Assembly: GCF_001412575.1 (NCBI RefSeq)
Contig: NZ_CP011834.1
Location: 992,001-1,056,000, forward strand
Source: Limnohabitans sp. 103DPR2
GTDB lineage: Bacteria > Pseudomonadota > Gammaproteobacteria > Burkholderiales > Burkholderiaceae_C
Direction: 5' to 3'
Length of the DNA stretch: 64,000 bases
This document shows positions 30,074-39,773 of this stretch, in pieces. How positions within the stretch are numbered: the first letter of the stretch is position 1; each line of letters opens with the position of its first letter. Position numbers and translations under genes: made by a program. Below the pieces are notes generated by a model. The model had not been told where the DNA came from. It did no database searches and saw only the letters and a list, made by a program, of their open reading frames with translations.

Positions 30074-31903
30074 TTAAGCCGCCAACTGCCGCATGTTGTC
30101 CATGGCGTTGGCCACGCGCTGGGCTTGCACTTGCGGCATCGGCAGGTAACTGCCGCCCATGGTGTGCGCCAAGTTTTGCACTTGCGGGTCGGGTTGAATG
30201 GACGTGTCAATCCACAAAGATCGGTGGCCTGTTTGACGCCACTGCGCGCTCCACTGCAAGGCATCGGCTTGCGCTTGTGCGCGACCGCCCAAGCCTTGCA
30301 AAGTGACGTTGGCACGGCCATCGCTGAGCATCACCAAAATAGGCGTCACACCCTGCCGATGCAACTGAGCGGCTTGCTCGTAGGCCATTTTCAAAGCCAA
30401 AGCCAAGGGTGTGCCGCCCCCGCCAGGCAAGCCAGTCATGGCCCGTTTGGCACGCACCAAAGAGCGCGTCATGGGCAACAGCAGTTGTGCTTGTGCGCCT
30501 CTAAAGGCCACGATACAAACGCTGTCACGGCGTGCATAAGATTGTTGCAACAACAATTCAACGGCCCCCTTGGCTTCAGCCAATCGTTGCAAGGCGGCTG
30601 AGCCAGAGGCATCTAAGGCCAAAATCAAGCAACTGGACGAGTGCTGTTGATAGCGGTGCACATGAAAATCTTCAGAGCGAATGGCAACGCGCCCTTGTAC
30701 CTTGGCGCCTCTGAGTTTTTGTTTGGGTGCTGCTGCACGCAAAGTGGCCAACACATGCAAACGAGAATGGCCACCGGGTCTGCCGGGCCGTGGTGGCAGG
30801 GGTCGCCCGCGTTGAGAGCCAGTTTTGAATTGACCGCTTCGGCCTGAGGTGTTGCCCTGACTGCGACCCGCTTGCGTCATCAAGGTGTCGAGCATGCCCA
30901 GGGGTAAACTGGCCAAGGCCGCGGCTACCATCATCTCTTGCAAGTCTTCCGCTGTGGGTTCTGTCGGTGGCGATTCAGGCTGTGCATCTTCAGAATCTTG
31001 CGCAGATTCTGGCGGTGGAGGGGGTGCATCGCTGTGGGGTTCTCGCGGCTGTTCTGCTTTTTCTTCGGATGTCTCTTCTCTTGTCTCTTCTGCTTGTTCT
31101 GAGGGCCATTGTGTGGCTCTGGGTGCCAACACGCGACGTGCTGCAAACTCCAAATCCTCATCTTCAACTGTGGTGCGCAAATTCAAGGCTGCATGGCAAC
31201 AGGCCACACGCAGAGCCAAACTGGGGATGCGCAAAGAATCAATGCCCAAGCCTTGTGCTGTAGCGCACATGGCCAATGCTTGATCGTGCGTCCACTGAAG
31301 CTTGGGCAGAAGCGCTTGCATCTGTTGCAAATGTGCTTCGCTGAATTGCACATCAATGGCCTGAGAGTCTGAGTCCAGCGCGTCTACAGTCATGGCTTGA
31401 ATGTCTGAAGGTGCGAGGTCTTTTAAATCCAACCAAATGCCCAATCGTTCTTGCAGGGCTTTGCCAGTGGGGGCATCGTCTTCTAGTGATTCATCTAAAG
31501 CGATAACGCCAAATTGCGTGTTGATTGGCGCTGCATCTGACTTCACATTCAAAGCGGGAATCGACTGCGTGTCCATGGCTTGGGTAATTGGCGCGACCAA
31601 TGCACTTGGAAACCTTTCGGCCATGCTGATGCAAACCGCACCCTGATGGGCTTGCTGTAACAAACCGTTCTGCATGTGAAGCTGGCCCGTTTGCAAGGTG
31701 GTCGACAAATCAATGCCGCCTAACAAGCGTTCAAGGTCAATGCTGCCGGGTAGCTTGACGGTTTTGACACTGCTGTTTTGCAATGCCTGGAGCCAACGTT
31801 CACGCACTGGCCCAAAGGGTGCCTTCAGCCAAATACCGCCAAAGCCGTGAGGATCAATTTGTAAAAGCTGCAAGGACGTGATGGCATCGTTCCATGCCGC
31901 CAT
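30074..31903 (-). CDS. bchD: Magnesium chelatase subunit D
   Basis: A 609-residue AAA+-like platform subunit. Its N-terminal domain resembles BchI but lacks a Walker A motif. An acidic/proline-rich hinge (about residues 275-325, with runs of Glu and PPPPP) follows. The C-terminal integrin-I domain has the metal-site motif DASGSAA, a Thr in GGGGTPLAL and SDGRANV. BchD pairs with BchI hexamers to drive Mg insertion by BchH. The ATG at 31903 (MAAWNDAITSL) is chosen over a TTG at 31930 because it begins at the conserved WNDAITSLQLLQIDP segment and has CAAGG upstream. Confidence 0.93.
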   Translation of the reverse strand: MAAWNDAITSLQLLQIDPHGFGGIWLKAPFGPVRERWLQALQNSSVKTVKLPGSIDLERLLGGIDLSTTLQTGQLHMQNGLLQQAHQGAVCISMAERFPSALVAPITQAMDTQSIPALNVKSDAAPINTQFGVIALDESLEDDAPTGKALQERLGIWLDLKDLAPSDIQAMTVDALDSDSQAIDVQFSEAHLQQMQALLPKLQWTHDQALAMCATAQGLGIDSLRIPSLALRVACCHAALNLRTTVEDEDLEFAARRVLAPRATQWPSEQAEETREETSEEKAEQPREPHSDAPPPPPESAQDSEDAQPESPPTEPTAEDLQEMMVAAALASLPLGMLDTLMTQAGRSQGNTSGRSGQFKTGSQRGRPLPPRPGRPGGHSRLHVLATLRAAAPKQKLRGAKVQGRVAIRSEDFHVHRYQQHSSSCLILALDASGSAALQRLAEAKGAVELLLQQSYARRDSVCIVAFRGAQAQLLLPMTRSLVRAKRAMTGLPGGGGTPLALALKMAYEQAAQLHRQGVTPILVMLSDGRANVTLQGLGGRAQAQADALQWSAQWRQTGHRSLWIDTSIQPDPQVQNLAHTMGGSYLPMPQVQAQRVANAMDNMRQLAA

Positions 31904-31933
31904 GCCTTGCAAGGAGTTTGGCGATGCCAACTT

Positions 31934-32974
31934 TTACGCACCCAAAATTTCTTGCAAACACCTTTGCACGCGTTCGCCAGAATCGGTGTCGTCCAAAGGG
32001 TTGCGACGAAGGCGATGGCGCAAGGCCAGGGGTGCAATGGTTTGAAGGTGTTCTGGCTTGACAGACTTGCTGCCTTGCATGGCTGCCAAGGCACGCGTTG
32101 CGCGCAGTAGGGTCAGTTCTGCGCGAAGCCCATCCGTGCCCAGTTGCTGACACAAGCGTGCGCAAAGGGTGAGCATCTCGTCGCTGATCACCACCGAGTC
32201 CAACAGCTTTCTGGCTTTGACGATGCGTTTTTGGAGCTTGTCGCTTTCGTCTTGCCACTGTGCTTTGTAGCCCACGGGGTCTTTGTCAAATGCATCGCGG
32301 CGTTTGATGACTTCAACGCGAAGTGCGATGTCTTGTGGCGTGCGAACTTGAACCGACAAACCAAAACGGTCGAGCAATTGCGGACGCAATTCGCCTTCCT
32401 CAGGATTGCCACTGCCAACCAACACGAAGCGCGCCGGGTGGCGAATGCTGAGGCCTTCACGCTCTACCAAGTTTTCGCCGGAGGCGGCAACGTCAATCAG
32501 CAGGTCGACCAAATGATCGTCCAACAAATTCACTTCGTCGATGTACAAAAAACCGCGGTGCGCTTGGGCCAACAAGCCAGGCGAAAACTCTTTGATGCCT
32601 TGCGACAAAGCTTTCTCTAAATCGAGTGCGCCCACAATGCGATCTTCTGTCGCGCCCAAAGGCAAGTCCACCACGCTGACAGCACGGCTTTCGGTTTGGA
32701 GTTTGGTTGCTTTGGCACCCGGTGTGCCTTGCGAGGATTGGCAAACAGGGCAGGCCTGCGCTGGCTTTTGTGGATCGCATTTGTAGGGGCAGCCCTTCAC
32801 CACCTGAATGGGCGGCAGCAAATCGGCCAAAGCTCGCACGGCGGTGGATTTGCCAGTTCCTCGGTCGCCCAGCACCAGCACGCCACCCACAGTGGGGTCA
32901 ATGGCCACCACCTGAATGGCGAGGGTCATCTCGTCTTGACCGACGATGGCTGCGAAAGGAAACGTGGATGCCAT
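31934..32974 (-). CDS. bchI: Magnesium chelatase ATPase subunit I
   Basis: A 346-residue AAA+ ATPase. Walker A is GDRGTGKST (about residues 36-44), Walker B is FLYIDEVNLLDDH, and sensor 1 lies in VLVGSGNPEEGELRPQLLDRFG. The family insertion with two CxxC-like pairs (KGCPYKCDP and QACPVCQ) is present. It hydrolyses ATP to drive Mg insertion. The ATG at 32974 is used; a GTG four codons upstream is possible. Three bases and a start-codon region separate it from bchD. A PpsR-type operator lies about 50 bases upstream. Confidence 0.95.
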   Translation of the reverse strand: MASTFPFAAIVGQDEMTLAIQVVAIDPTVGGVLVLGDRGTGKSTAVRALADLLPPIQVVKGCPYKCDPQKPAQACPVCQSSQGTPGAKATKLQTESRAVSVVDLPLGATEDRIVGALDLEKALSQGIKEFSPGLLAQAHRGFLYIDEVNLLDDHLVDLLIDVAASGENLVEREGLSIRHPARFVLVGSGNPEEGELRPQLLDRFGLSVQVRTPQDIALRVEVIKRRDAFDKDPVGYKAQWQDESDKLQKRIVKARKLLDSVVISDEMLTLCARLCQQLGTDGLRAELTLLRATRALAAMQGSKSVKPEHLQTIAPLALRHRLRRNPLDDTDSGERVQRCLQEILGA

Positions 32975-33015
32975 GGAAAATCCCACTGAACTGATTCAGT
33001 CCATCATCTGAAACA

Positions 33016-33053
33016 AGCCTCAAACTGTCAAGTTAAATTTACAGTTTGAGGCT
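33016..33053. promoter_or_regulatory. 38-base inverted repeat containing a PpsR operator, between hemE and bchI
   Basis: Thirteen-base arms (33016-33028, AGCCTCAAACTGT, and its exact complement at 33041-33053) enclose 12 bases. The inner part, 33026-33043 (TGTCAAGTTAAATTTACA), is a perfect TGT-N12-ACA PpsR site. On the - strand its TTGACA (33031-33026) is a plausible -35 for bchI, with GATGAT as a weak -10 (33008-33003). The long arms could also form a hairpin at the end of hemE, although no T-run follows. Confidence 0.75.
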
Positions 33054-33078
33054 TCAACTAGGGGTTACTACTGTCGGT

Positions 33079-34188
33079 TTAGAGCGACGAACGCAATTTC
33101 TTGGAGTGTCGATGGACGGTTTCAACCAAAGCTGTCACATGCTCGGGAGGCGTGTGTTGATGGATGCCATGCCCCAAATTGAAAATATGGGTGGGTCCTG
33201 TTTGGGTGGTGTCGGTGTGCGGTTTGCCAAAGCTGTCCAAAACCCGAACCACTTCTTTTTCGATGCTTTGCGGCGGTGCAAACAGCACGTTGGGGTCGAT
33301 GTTGCCTTGCAGTGCTTTGCCTGGGCCGCCCACTTGGCCGCCAACCATGGCGCGGGCTTTGCCCAAGTTCATGGTCCAGTCGAGGCCCAAGACTTCGCAG
33401 TCGAGTTGGCCCATTTCGTCCAGCCACAAGCCACCGCCTTTGGTGAACACGATGCGAGGGATTTGTTGGCCTTCATGCTGTTTTTTGAGCTTGGAGAGCA
33501 CCAATTCGGTGTATTTCAGACTGAATTGCTGGAAAGCACCATCGGCCATCACGCCGCCCCAACTGTCAAAAATCATCACGGCTTGAGCGCCTGCGTCAAT
33601 TTGGGCATTCAAGTATTCCGCCACTGAAAGTGCGTTGATTTCCAGAATGCGGTGCATCAAGTCGGGTCGGCTGTACATCAGGCTTTTGACCAAGCGGTAG
33701 TCGTCAGACCCTGCGCCTTCGACCATGTAGCAGGCCAAAGTCCAAGGGCTTCCCGAGAAGCCGATGAGGGGAACTCGTCCGTTCAAGGCCTTTCGAATGG
33801 AGGTGACCGCGTCAAACACGTAGCGCAGTTTGTTCATGTCCGGCACGTGCAAGGCGGCCACAGCGGCCTCATCGCGCACCACTTTCTCGAATTTGGGGCC
33901 TTCGCCAAGTGCGAAGCTCAAGCCCAAGCCCATGGCGTCTGGCACGGTCAGGATGTCAGAAAACAAAATAGCTGCATCTAGAGGATACCGGTCCAAGGGC
34001 TGGAGCGTGACTTCTGTGGCGAAGTCGGTGTTGGTGGCCAAGCCCATGAAACTGCCCGCTTTTTCGCGGGTTTTTCGGTATTCAGGGAGGTAACGGCCTG
34101 CCTGACGCATCAGCCAAACTGGGGTGTGGTCAGTGGCTTGGCGCAGACAGGCGCGCAGGAATTGGTCGTTTTGGAGTGTTGGGTACAT
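33079..34188 (-). CDS. hemE: Uroporphyrinogen decarboxylase
   Basis: A 369-residue enzyme that turns uroporphyrinogen III into coproporphyrinogen III in the trunk tetrapyrrole pathway. Signatures are [16 protein letters not shown] (about residues 23-38) and [16 protein letters not shown]. The active-site Asp lies in [18 protein letters not shown] is also conserved. The ATG at 34188 (MYPTLQND) fits the family; a TTG seven codons upstream extends the frame only. It is divergent from dxs across a region with PpsR-like half-sites. This suggests that tetrapyrrole trunk flux is adjusted together with photosynthesis genes, though hemE is also needed for heme. Confidence 0.95.
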   Translation of the reverse strand: MYPTLQNDQFLRACLRQATDHTPVWLMRQAGRYLPEYRKTREKAGSFMGLATNTDFATEVTLQPLDRYPLDAAILFSDILTVPDAMGLGLSFALGEGPKFEKVVRDEAAVAALHVPDMNKLRYVFDAVTSIRKALNGRVPLIGFSGSPWTLACYMVEGAGSDDYRLVKSLMYSRPDLMHRILEINALSVAEYLNAQIDAGAQAVMIFDSWGGVMADGAFQQFSLKYTELVLSKLKKQHEGQQIPRIVFTKGGGLWLDEMGQLDCEVLGLDWTMNLGKARAMVGGQVGGPGKALQGNIDPNVLFAPPQSIEKEVVRVLDSFGKPHTDTTQTGPTHIFNLGHGIHQHTPPEHVTALVETVHRHSKKLRSSL

Positions 34189-34252
34189 GGTCGTTTGGGG
34201 TCTGGTCAAAAACCAATCCTTGTCTAAGTGTCAATTCAAAATATATGCAAAG

Positions 34253-34270
34253 TGTCAATTTAACTTGACG
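34253..34270. promoter_or_regulatory. PpsR-like operator (one mismatch) between hemE and dxs
   Basis: TGTCAATTTAACTTGACG matches TGT-N12-ACA except for the last base. Another TGTCAATT half-site begins at 34229. On the + strand TTGACG (34265-34270) could be the -35 for dxs, with TAAATT (34287-34292) as a weak -10. Its resemblance to the perfect sites at bchF, bchG and bchI suggests that dxs-hemA belongs to the same regulon. Confidence 0.55.
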
Positions 34271-34324
34271 ATTTGTCAAATCTGGGTAAATTACAGGTCT
34301 GTCAATCACCTCGTCAGGCCCATC

Positions 34325-36202
34325 ATGACCGCCTTGTTGGAATGGATTCAATCGCCAGCGCAGTTGCGAAAACTGTCGCGCGACAGTTTGCCTGGCTTGG
34401 CCCATGAATTGCGCGAGCGTTTGATTCAATCCGTTTCACAAACTGGCGGTCACTTCAGTTCCAACTTGGGCACTGTCGAGCTGACCATTGCCTTGCACTA
34501 TGTCTTTAATACGCCAGAAGACCGTTTGATTTGGGATGTGGGCCATCAAACCTATCCCCACAAAATGCTCACTGGCAGGATGGACCAAATGGGGACGCTG
34601 CGCCAAAAGGGCGGTCTGAGTGGATTTCCAAGGCGTGAAGAAAGTGCGTACGACGCATTTGGCACTGCCCACTCGTCCACCAGCATTTCAGCGGCACTTG
34701 GCATGGCCATGGCCGCCAAACAAACAGGCAGCCAACGCAAAGCCGTAGCAATCATTGGCGATGGCGCACTGACGGCGGGCATGGCCTATGAAGCGATGAA
34801 CAATGCGGGCGCTGCAGACTGTGACGTGTTGGTGATCTTGAACGACAACGACATGTCGATCAGTCCACCTGTGGGTGCGTTGAACCAGTACTTGGGCGAA
34901 TTGATGTCGGGGCGCTTTTATGCGGAAGCCAAAAAAATTGGCGAAAAGTTTTTGAAAAATGCGCCGCCCTTGTTTGCACTGGCGCGTCAACTTGAACAAC
35001 AAACACACAACTTCATCCAACCCGAAACCATTTTTGAAAAGTTGGGATTCACTTACACAGGCCCTATCGATGGTCACGACGTAAACGGCATGGTGGATGC
35101 CTTGCAAAAATTGTCGCAAGCCAAGGGCCCACAGTTCTTGCACGTGGTCACGCGCAAGGGCAAAGGCTATGCGAAGGCCGAAGCCGATCCCATCAACTAT
35201 CACGGTCCTGGCAAGTTCGACCCCGCTGTGGGTCTCACACCTGCAAGCAGCAGCAAATTGACCTTTACGCAAGTGTTTGGCCAATGGCTTTGCGACATGG
35301 CCGCCAAAGATCCCCGCTTGGTCGGTATCACGCCCGCCATGCGTGAAGGCTCTGGCATGGTGGCATTCAGCCAACGCTTTGCCAACCGTTATCACGATGT
35401 CGGCATTGCAGAGCAGCATGCCGTCACCTTTGCAGCAGGCATGGCCTGTGAAGGTTTGAAGCCTGTGGTTGCCATTTATTCCACGTTTTTGCAACGTGCT
35501 TACGATCAATTGATTCACGATGTGGCGCTGCAAAATTTGCCAGTGGTTTTTGCACTGGACCGCGCAGGTTTGGTGGGCGCTGATGGGGCCACGCATGCCG
35601 GCATGTTCGACATCGCTTTCACCCGTTGTATTCCGAACATGAGTGTGGCGTGTCCTGCTGACGAAAACGAATGTCGCCAACTCCTCAGCACCGCTTATGC
35701 ACAAGACCATTCAGTCACAGTGCGATACCCTCGTGGCGCGGGTATCGGTGCCGAAGTCTGCAAAGACTTAAGTTGCTTGCCCTTTGGCAAAGGTGAGATT
35801 CGAAGACAAGGCAAAGGCGTTGCCATCTTGTCCTTTGGCCCTTTGCTCTACGAAGCATTGAAAATGGCAGAACAGATCGATGCCACAGTGGTCAACATGC
35901 GTTGGGCCAAGCCTTTGGACCTTGAATTGCTGAACGAAGTTGCCCAGACCCACGAACGCTTGGTGACCCTTGAAGATGGCACACGCAAAGGCGGTGCTGG
36001 CGCCGCCGTATTGGAAGCTTTGCAAGATTTGGGTCTGGCCAAGCCCGTGCTGGTCATTGGCTTTGAAGATGAATTCACAGAACATGGTGATCCGGCTCTG
36101 TTGATGCAGCAATATGGCCTGACAGCGCCAGGTATTCAAAAGCGCATTGAAACCCATTGGCCCGATGTTCAAGCGACTCCCGCGCTCAGAAGGGTTGTTT
36201 AA
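34325..36202 (+). CDS. dxs: 1-deoxy-D-xylulose-5-phosphate synthase
   Basis: A 625-residue thiamine-diphosphate enzyme that starts the MEP isoprenoid pathway from pyruvate and glyceraldehyde 3-phosphate, feeding carotenoids and the bacteriochlorophyll tail. The ThDP motif [18 protein letters not shown]...LNDNDMS is at about residues 142-175. The catalytic HIS region [15 protein letters not shown] and the transketolase segment [17 protein letters not shown] are present. The ATG at 34325 ([11 protein letters not shown]) is chosen; the frame runs upstream over hemE's start with no similarity. Its stop abuts the hemA start codon (TAAATG). Confidence 0.96.
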   Translation: MTALLEWIQSPAQLRKLSRDSLPGLAHELRERLIQSVSQTGGHFSSNLGTVELTIALHYVFNTPEDRLIWDVGHQTYPHKMLTGRMDQMGTLRQKGGLSGFPRREESAYDAFGTAHSSTSISAALGMAMAAKQTGSQRKAVAIIGDGALTAGMAYEAMNNAGAADCDVLVILNDNDMSISPPVGALNQYLGELMSGRFYAEAKKIGEKFLKNAPPLFALARQLEQQTHNFIQPETIFEKLGFTYTGPIDGHDVNGMVDALQKLSQAKGPQFLHVVTRKGKGYAKAEADPINYHGPGKFDPAVGLTPASSSKLTFTQVFGQWLCDMAAKDPRLVGITPAMREGSGMVAFSQRFANRYHDVGIAEQHAVTFAAGMACEGLKPVVAIYSTFLQRAYDQLIHDVALQNLPVVFALDRAGLVGADGATHAGMFDIAFTRCIPNMSVACPADENECRQLLSTAYAQDHSVTVRYPRGAGIGAEVCKDLSCLPFGKGEIRRQGKGVAILSFGPLLYEALKMAEQIDATVVNMRWAKPLDLELLNEVAQTHERLVTLEDGTRKGGAGAAVLEALQDLGLAKPVLVIGFEDEFTEHGDPALLMQQYGLTAPGIQKRIETHWPDVQATPALRRVV

Positions 36203-37456
36203 ATGGCAGTTTGGACGCTTGGCCTGAACCACCGCACCGCGCCGATTGATTTGCGGGAGCGGTTTGCTTTTGCGTCTGAGCAGTTAGAGAACTCGTTGAT
36301 TGGTTTGCGACAAAGTTTTGACAGCCACAAAGAAGTGGCCATCTTGTCCACTTGCAATCGAACAGAAATTTACTGTGCAGGTGACGCGGTGCAACTTCCG
36401 CAAACACTTTCTTGGTTGGCCGAGAAGGGGCAAACCAACATCGAGGTGTTGCAATCGCACATTTACCGCTTAGAAGGGGATGCCTCTGCGCGCCATGCCT
36501 TTAGAGTGGCCAGTGGGCTCGACTCCATGGTGTTGGGGGAGTCGCAAATTTTGGGGCAATTGAAGGACGCTGTGAAGTTGGCGGCGGACACGGGTGCATT
36601 GGGCACCACCTTGAACCAATTGTTTCAGCGCTCGTTTGCAGTGGCCAAAGAGGTGAGAACATCCACTGAGATTGGCGTTCACTCGATCAGCATGGCAGCA
36701 GCCTCTGTGCGTTTGGCCAGCCGCATTTTTGAGAACATCAAAGACACCCATGTGCTGTTTGTAGGTGCTGGTGAAATGATTGAATTGTGTGTGGCGCACT
36801 TTGCCGTCAAGTCGCCACGTTCCATCACCATTGCCAATCGTTCGGCAGACAGAGCCCAGGCCTTGGCCTCTGCGCATGGTGGTAAGTCCATTGCACTGGT
36901 CGATTTACCCAAACACTTGCATGAGTTTGACATCATCATCAGTTGCACGGCCAGTTCTTTGCCCTTGATTGGATTGGGCGCTGTGAAAAGCGCGCTGCGG
37001 GCACGCAAGAATCGCCCCATTTTCATGGTGGACCTTGCGGTGCCACGCGACATCGAGCCTGAGGTGAAAGACTTGAACGATGTCTATCTGTACACGGTAG
37101 ACGATCTCAAAGAAGTGATCAACAGCGGTCAATCGCAGCGCCAAGCGGCAGTGGTCGATGCAGAAATCATCATCGACGCGGGTGTTCAAAAGTTCATGGC
37201 GTGGCTTGATCAAAGAGCACATGTTCCCCTCATTCAAGAGCTCAATTCGCAAGCCGACCATTGGCGTCAGGCTGAATTGATTCGCGCGCGCAAGTTGATC
37301 GAAAAAGGACAGCCCCTTGAGGAGGTCTTGGAATCTTTTTCGATCGGACTGATGAAAAAAATGCTGAATGGTCCTTTGCGAGAACTTCACCATGCAGAAG
37401 TAGAGCAAAGAGACAAAGCGCGGGAAGCTGTGCGAAAAATGTTCCTCAACGCCTAA
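36203..37456 (+). CDS. hemA: Glutamyl-tRNA reductase
   Basis: A 417-residue enzyme that reduces glutamyl-tRNA to glutamate-1-semialdehyde, the first step of the five-carbon ALA pathway. The catalytic Cys51 lies in LSTCNRTEIYC. LGLNHRTAPIDLRERFAF at the start, ESQILGQLKDA, the NADPH-domain GAGEMIELCVAHF and the C-terminal dimerisation helix (LLKKMLNGPL-like, MKKMLNGPLRELHHAE) are all present. It follows dxs without a gap, so isoprenoid and tetrapyrrole entry enzymes are made from one mRNA. Whether a second hemA exists elsewhere cannot be told from this window. Confidence 0.95.
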   Translation: MAVWTLGLNHRTAPIDLRERFAFASEQLENSLIGLRQSFDSHKEVAILSTCNRTEIYCAGDAVQLPQTLSWLAEKGQTNIEVLQSHIYRLEGDASARHAFRVASGLDSMVLGESQILGQLKDAVKLAADTGALGTTLNQLFQRSFAVAKEVRTSTEIGVHSISMAAASVRLASRIFENIKDTHVLFVGAGEMIELCVAHFAVKSPRSITIANRSADRAQALASAHGGKSIALVDLPKHLHEFDIIISCTASSLPLIGLGAVKSALRARKNRPIFMVDLAVPRDIEPEVKDLNDVYLYTVDDLKEVINSGQSQRQAAVVDAEIIIDAGVQKFMAWLDQRAHVPLIQELNSQADHWRQAELIRARKLIEKGQPLEEVLESFSIGLMKKMLNGPLRELHHAEVEQRDKAREAVRKMFLNA

Positions 37457-37463
37457 CAGACCC

Positions 37464-38447
37464 ATGCGTGTTCTTTTGTTGGGTGCATCGGGCACCATCG
37501 GTCTTGCAACAGCCCGAGCATTGATGCAACAAGGCCATCAACTGGTTTGTTTTTTGCGAAAGACTCTACCGTCTACGGCAAGAGCAGACAAGCCCGGCTT
37601 CCTCACTGAATTAAGGGGTGCTGAACTTCGATATGGTGACCCCTGCAGCTTAGAGTCCCTTCAGCAAGATGCTTTTTGCAATGAACCATTTGATGCCGTG
37701 GTTTCTTGCCTAGCGTCGCGTACGGGAACGCCTCAGGATGCTTGGGCTGTGGATTATCAGGCCCACCTGTTTGCACTGGAAGCTGCCAAAGCGGTGGGTG
37801 TGCGTCAATTTGTGCTGCTGTCGGCCATCTGCGTCCAGAAGCCTTTGTTGGCATTTCAAAAAGCCAAGTTGGCCTTTGAGTCCGCCTTGATTGAATCAGG
37901 TATGACGTATTCAATTGTGCGGCCCACCGCGTTTTTCAAATCGCTTGCGGGTCAGCTAGCGCGCGTTCAAAAAGGCAAACCCTTTCTCATCTTTGGCGAT
38001 GGCAGACTCACGGCTTGTAAGCCGATCAGCGATGATGATTTGGGTGATTTCATCGCAGGGTGTTTGACAGATTCGAACAAGCACAATCAAATTCTGCCGA
38101 TTGGCGGACCCGGTCCGGCCATAACACCGCGCGATCAAGGTGAGTTTTTATTCCGGCAACTTGGCAAGCCCGTCCAATTTAAAAGTGTGCCTGTCGGCCT
38201 GCTTGATTTCATCATTGGTGTGCTGGATGTACTTGGCAAAATTTCATCCAAAGCGGCTGATAAAGCAGAGTTGGCTCGCATCGGGCGCTACTACGCCACG
38301 GAGTCGATGTTGGTTTGGAATGCGGACTTGCATCAATATGACGCAGCGGCGACGCCTTCGCACGGGCAGCAAACTTTGTTTGAGGCTTATAAGGCGTGGC
38401 TGGCCGGAAAACCTGCGCCTGAGCGTCGTGAGCATGCTGTGTTTTAA
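37464..38447 (+). CDS. bciA: 3,8-divinyl (proto)chlorophyllide 8-vinyl reductase, BciA type
   Basis: A 327-residue NAD(P)H-binding protein of the NmrA-like short-chain dehydrogenase superfamily. The nucleotide motif is VLLLGASGTIGLATARAL at the N-terminus. The YSIVRPTAFFKSLAGQ segment, GKPFLIFGDGRLTACKPIS and the C-terminal REHAVF end are what I associate with BciA, which reduces the C8 vinyl group of divinyl chlorophyllide. It starts seven bases after hemA. Placement with dxs, hemA and the PGC supports the pigment role. A generic SDR is the alternative. Confidence 0.82.
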   Translation: MRVLLLGASGTIGLATARALMQQGHQLVCFLRKTLPSTARADKPGFLTELRGAELRYGDPCSLESLQQDAFCNEPFDAVVSCLASRTGTPQDAWAVDYQAHLFALEAAKAVGVRQFVLLSAICVQKPLLAFQKAKLAFESALIESGMTYSIVRPTAFFKSLAGQLARVQKGKPFLIFGDGRLTACKPISDDDLGDFIAGCLTDSNKHNQILPIGGPGPAITPRDQGEFLFRQLGKPVQFKSVPVGLLDFIIGVLDVLGKISSKAADKAELARIGRYYATESMLVWNADLHQYDAAATPSHGQQTLFEAYKAWLAGKPAPERREHAVF

Positions 38448-38553
38448 GGATGTTGAGTCGCTTCACGCACAGGTTTTTTCCAAAGAGCTTTGCCGAGGTA
38501 AATGACCAACTTGGCATCTTTGGGAAGCTTGGGTAGTCTGTCTACAATGCTGA

Positions 38554-39057
38554 ATGATCATTCTTCAACACATCCCCATTTGGGTCTTTCTAATTTTGGC
38601 TGGACTTTTGTGGCTGGGACTTTCAGCCCGCAAAGATCGCAAGATCAGATGGCGTGTCCCCATCATCGTTCCTATTGCATTGACGATCATGGCCATCACT
38701 TCCTTGTTGGGGCAATATGGCGCGACAGATTTGCTATTGCCTGCTTTGGTGTCGTGGGGTGGTGTGTGTGCTTTGCTTGCCTGGCTTTTTGCAAAACGCC
38801 CTTTGCCAGAGACAGTTCACTATGACCTTGAAACGGCCAAGTTTCAATTGCCAGGCAGCTACGTGCCTCTGGCCATGTACATGGGGATTTTTGCTTTCAA
38901 GTTCATGGTGGGTTTCATGTCGGGCATGCGAATGCCTATTGTGAACGAACTGCTCTTTGTGCTGAGCATCAGTGCCGTATACGGCTTGTTTTCTGGTTTG
39001 TTTCTGTCTAATGCTTGGCGATTGTTCAAACTAAGGTCCAACACGCTCGGCCTCTGA
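38554..39057 (+). CDS. Four-to-five-helix inner-membrane protein of unknown function (DUF6622-like)
   Basis: A 167-residue hydrophobic protein with helices at about residues 6-22, 36-54, 60-78, 103-122 and 130-152. Conserved-looking pieces are MIILQHIPIWVFLIL, a QYGATD loop and YVPLAMYMGIFAFKF. It resembles a family of uncharacterised betaproteobacterial membrane proteins (DUF6622). It has no clear ribosome site and is separated by about 100 bases from bciA, so it probably does not belong to the pigment genes. No function can be given. Confidence 0.6.
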   Translation: MIILQHIPIWVFLILAGLLWLGLSARKDRKIRWRVPIIVPIALTIMAITSLLGQYGATDLLLPALVSWGGVCALLAWLFAKRPLPETVHYDLETAKFQLPGSYVPLAMYMGIFAFKFMVGFMSGMRMPIVNELLFVLSISAVYGLFSGLFLSNAWRLFKLRSNTLGL

Positions 39058-39196
39058 TGCGCTTTTCAAGCGCTTGTTGCAACCCATCAATCGCTGTTGT
39101 TGGGCCTGTTCAGGGACTGTCCGCTGGTTGACAGTGGGTCGTGTCCTGCTCAACTAAGATGCCCCGAAACACAGACGACAGCTTGACACAGGCGTG

Positions 39197-39733
39197 ATGA
39201 CAATGACTTCAGAACTTTCTACTTGGCTTGCCGATGAAGCCAAAGCAATGGCAATTTATGAATCGGGTGCCGGTATTGGTACTGCCACACGGGAGCAAAT
39301 TGCAGGCATGACCGGTTTGCAAATGATGCAGGCCATCATGCGGGGCGAATTGCCCGCAGCGCCGATAGGCAAGACCTTGGACTTTTGCTTGGTCCATTTG
39401 GAAGAGGGGCGAACCATTTTCCAAGGCACCCCTTTGGCCAAGCATTTCAACCCTCTGGGCACCATCCATGGTGGTTGGACTTCAACGCTGCTCGATTCTG
39501 CTTTAGGCTGTGCGGTTCACACCAAAATGCCCGTGGGGCGGGCTTACACCACGGCAGAGTTGAATGTCCACATGGTGCGCGCTATTACACCCAAGGTTGA
39601 GCGTGTGCGTGCCATTGCCGAGGTGTTGCACTGTGGCCGCCAGTTGGCCACTGCGCAAGCCAAGCTGGTAGGTCCTGACGGCACTCTTTACGCTCATGCA
39701 ACTTGCACGTGTCTGGTGTTTGAGATGAAGTGA
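39197..39733 (+). CDS. PaaI-family hotdog-fold thioesterase
   Basis: A 178-residue protein with a single hotdog domain in its C-terminal two thirds. The acyl-CoA thioesterase signature HFNPLGTIHGGWTSTLLDSA (about residues 84-103), followed by YTTAELNVHMVRAITP, marks the PaaI/YbgC-like group. It would hydrolyse an acyl- or aroyl-CoA. ATG at 39197 is used; a second ATG two codons later is equally possible and GTG precedes it. It is followed 40 bases later by the TauD-like gene. The physiological substrate is unknown. Confidence 0.78.
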   Translation: MTMTSELSTWLADEAKAMAIYESGAGIGTATREQIAGMTGLQMMQAIMRGELPAAPIGKTLDFCLVHLEEGRTIFQGTPLAKHFNPLGTIHGGWTSTLLDSALGCAVHTKMPVGRAYTTAELNVHMVRAITPKVERVRAIAEVLHCGRQLATAQAKLVGPDGTLYAHATCTCLVFEMK

Positions 39734-39773
39734 AAAATCTTTGTGTATTGAGTTATTGTTGGGAGCGTCATTG

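Noticed and set aside
39059..39073. Hairpin GCGCTT-TTC-AAGCGC after the DUF6622-like gene as a terminator
   Set aside because: The stem is only six bases and no T-run follows. It is too weak to list as a terminator.
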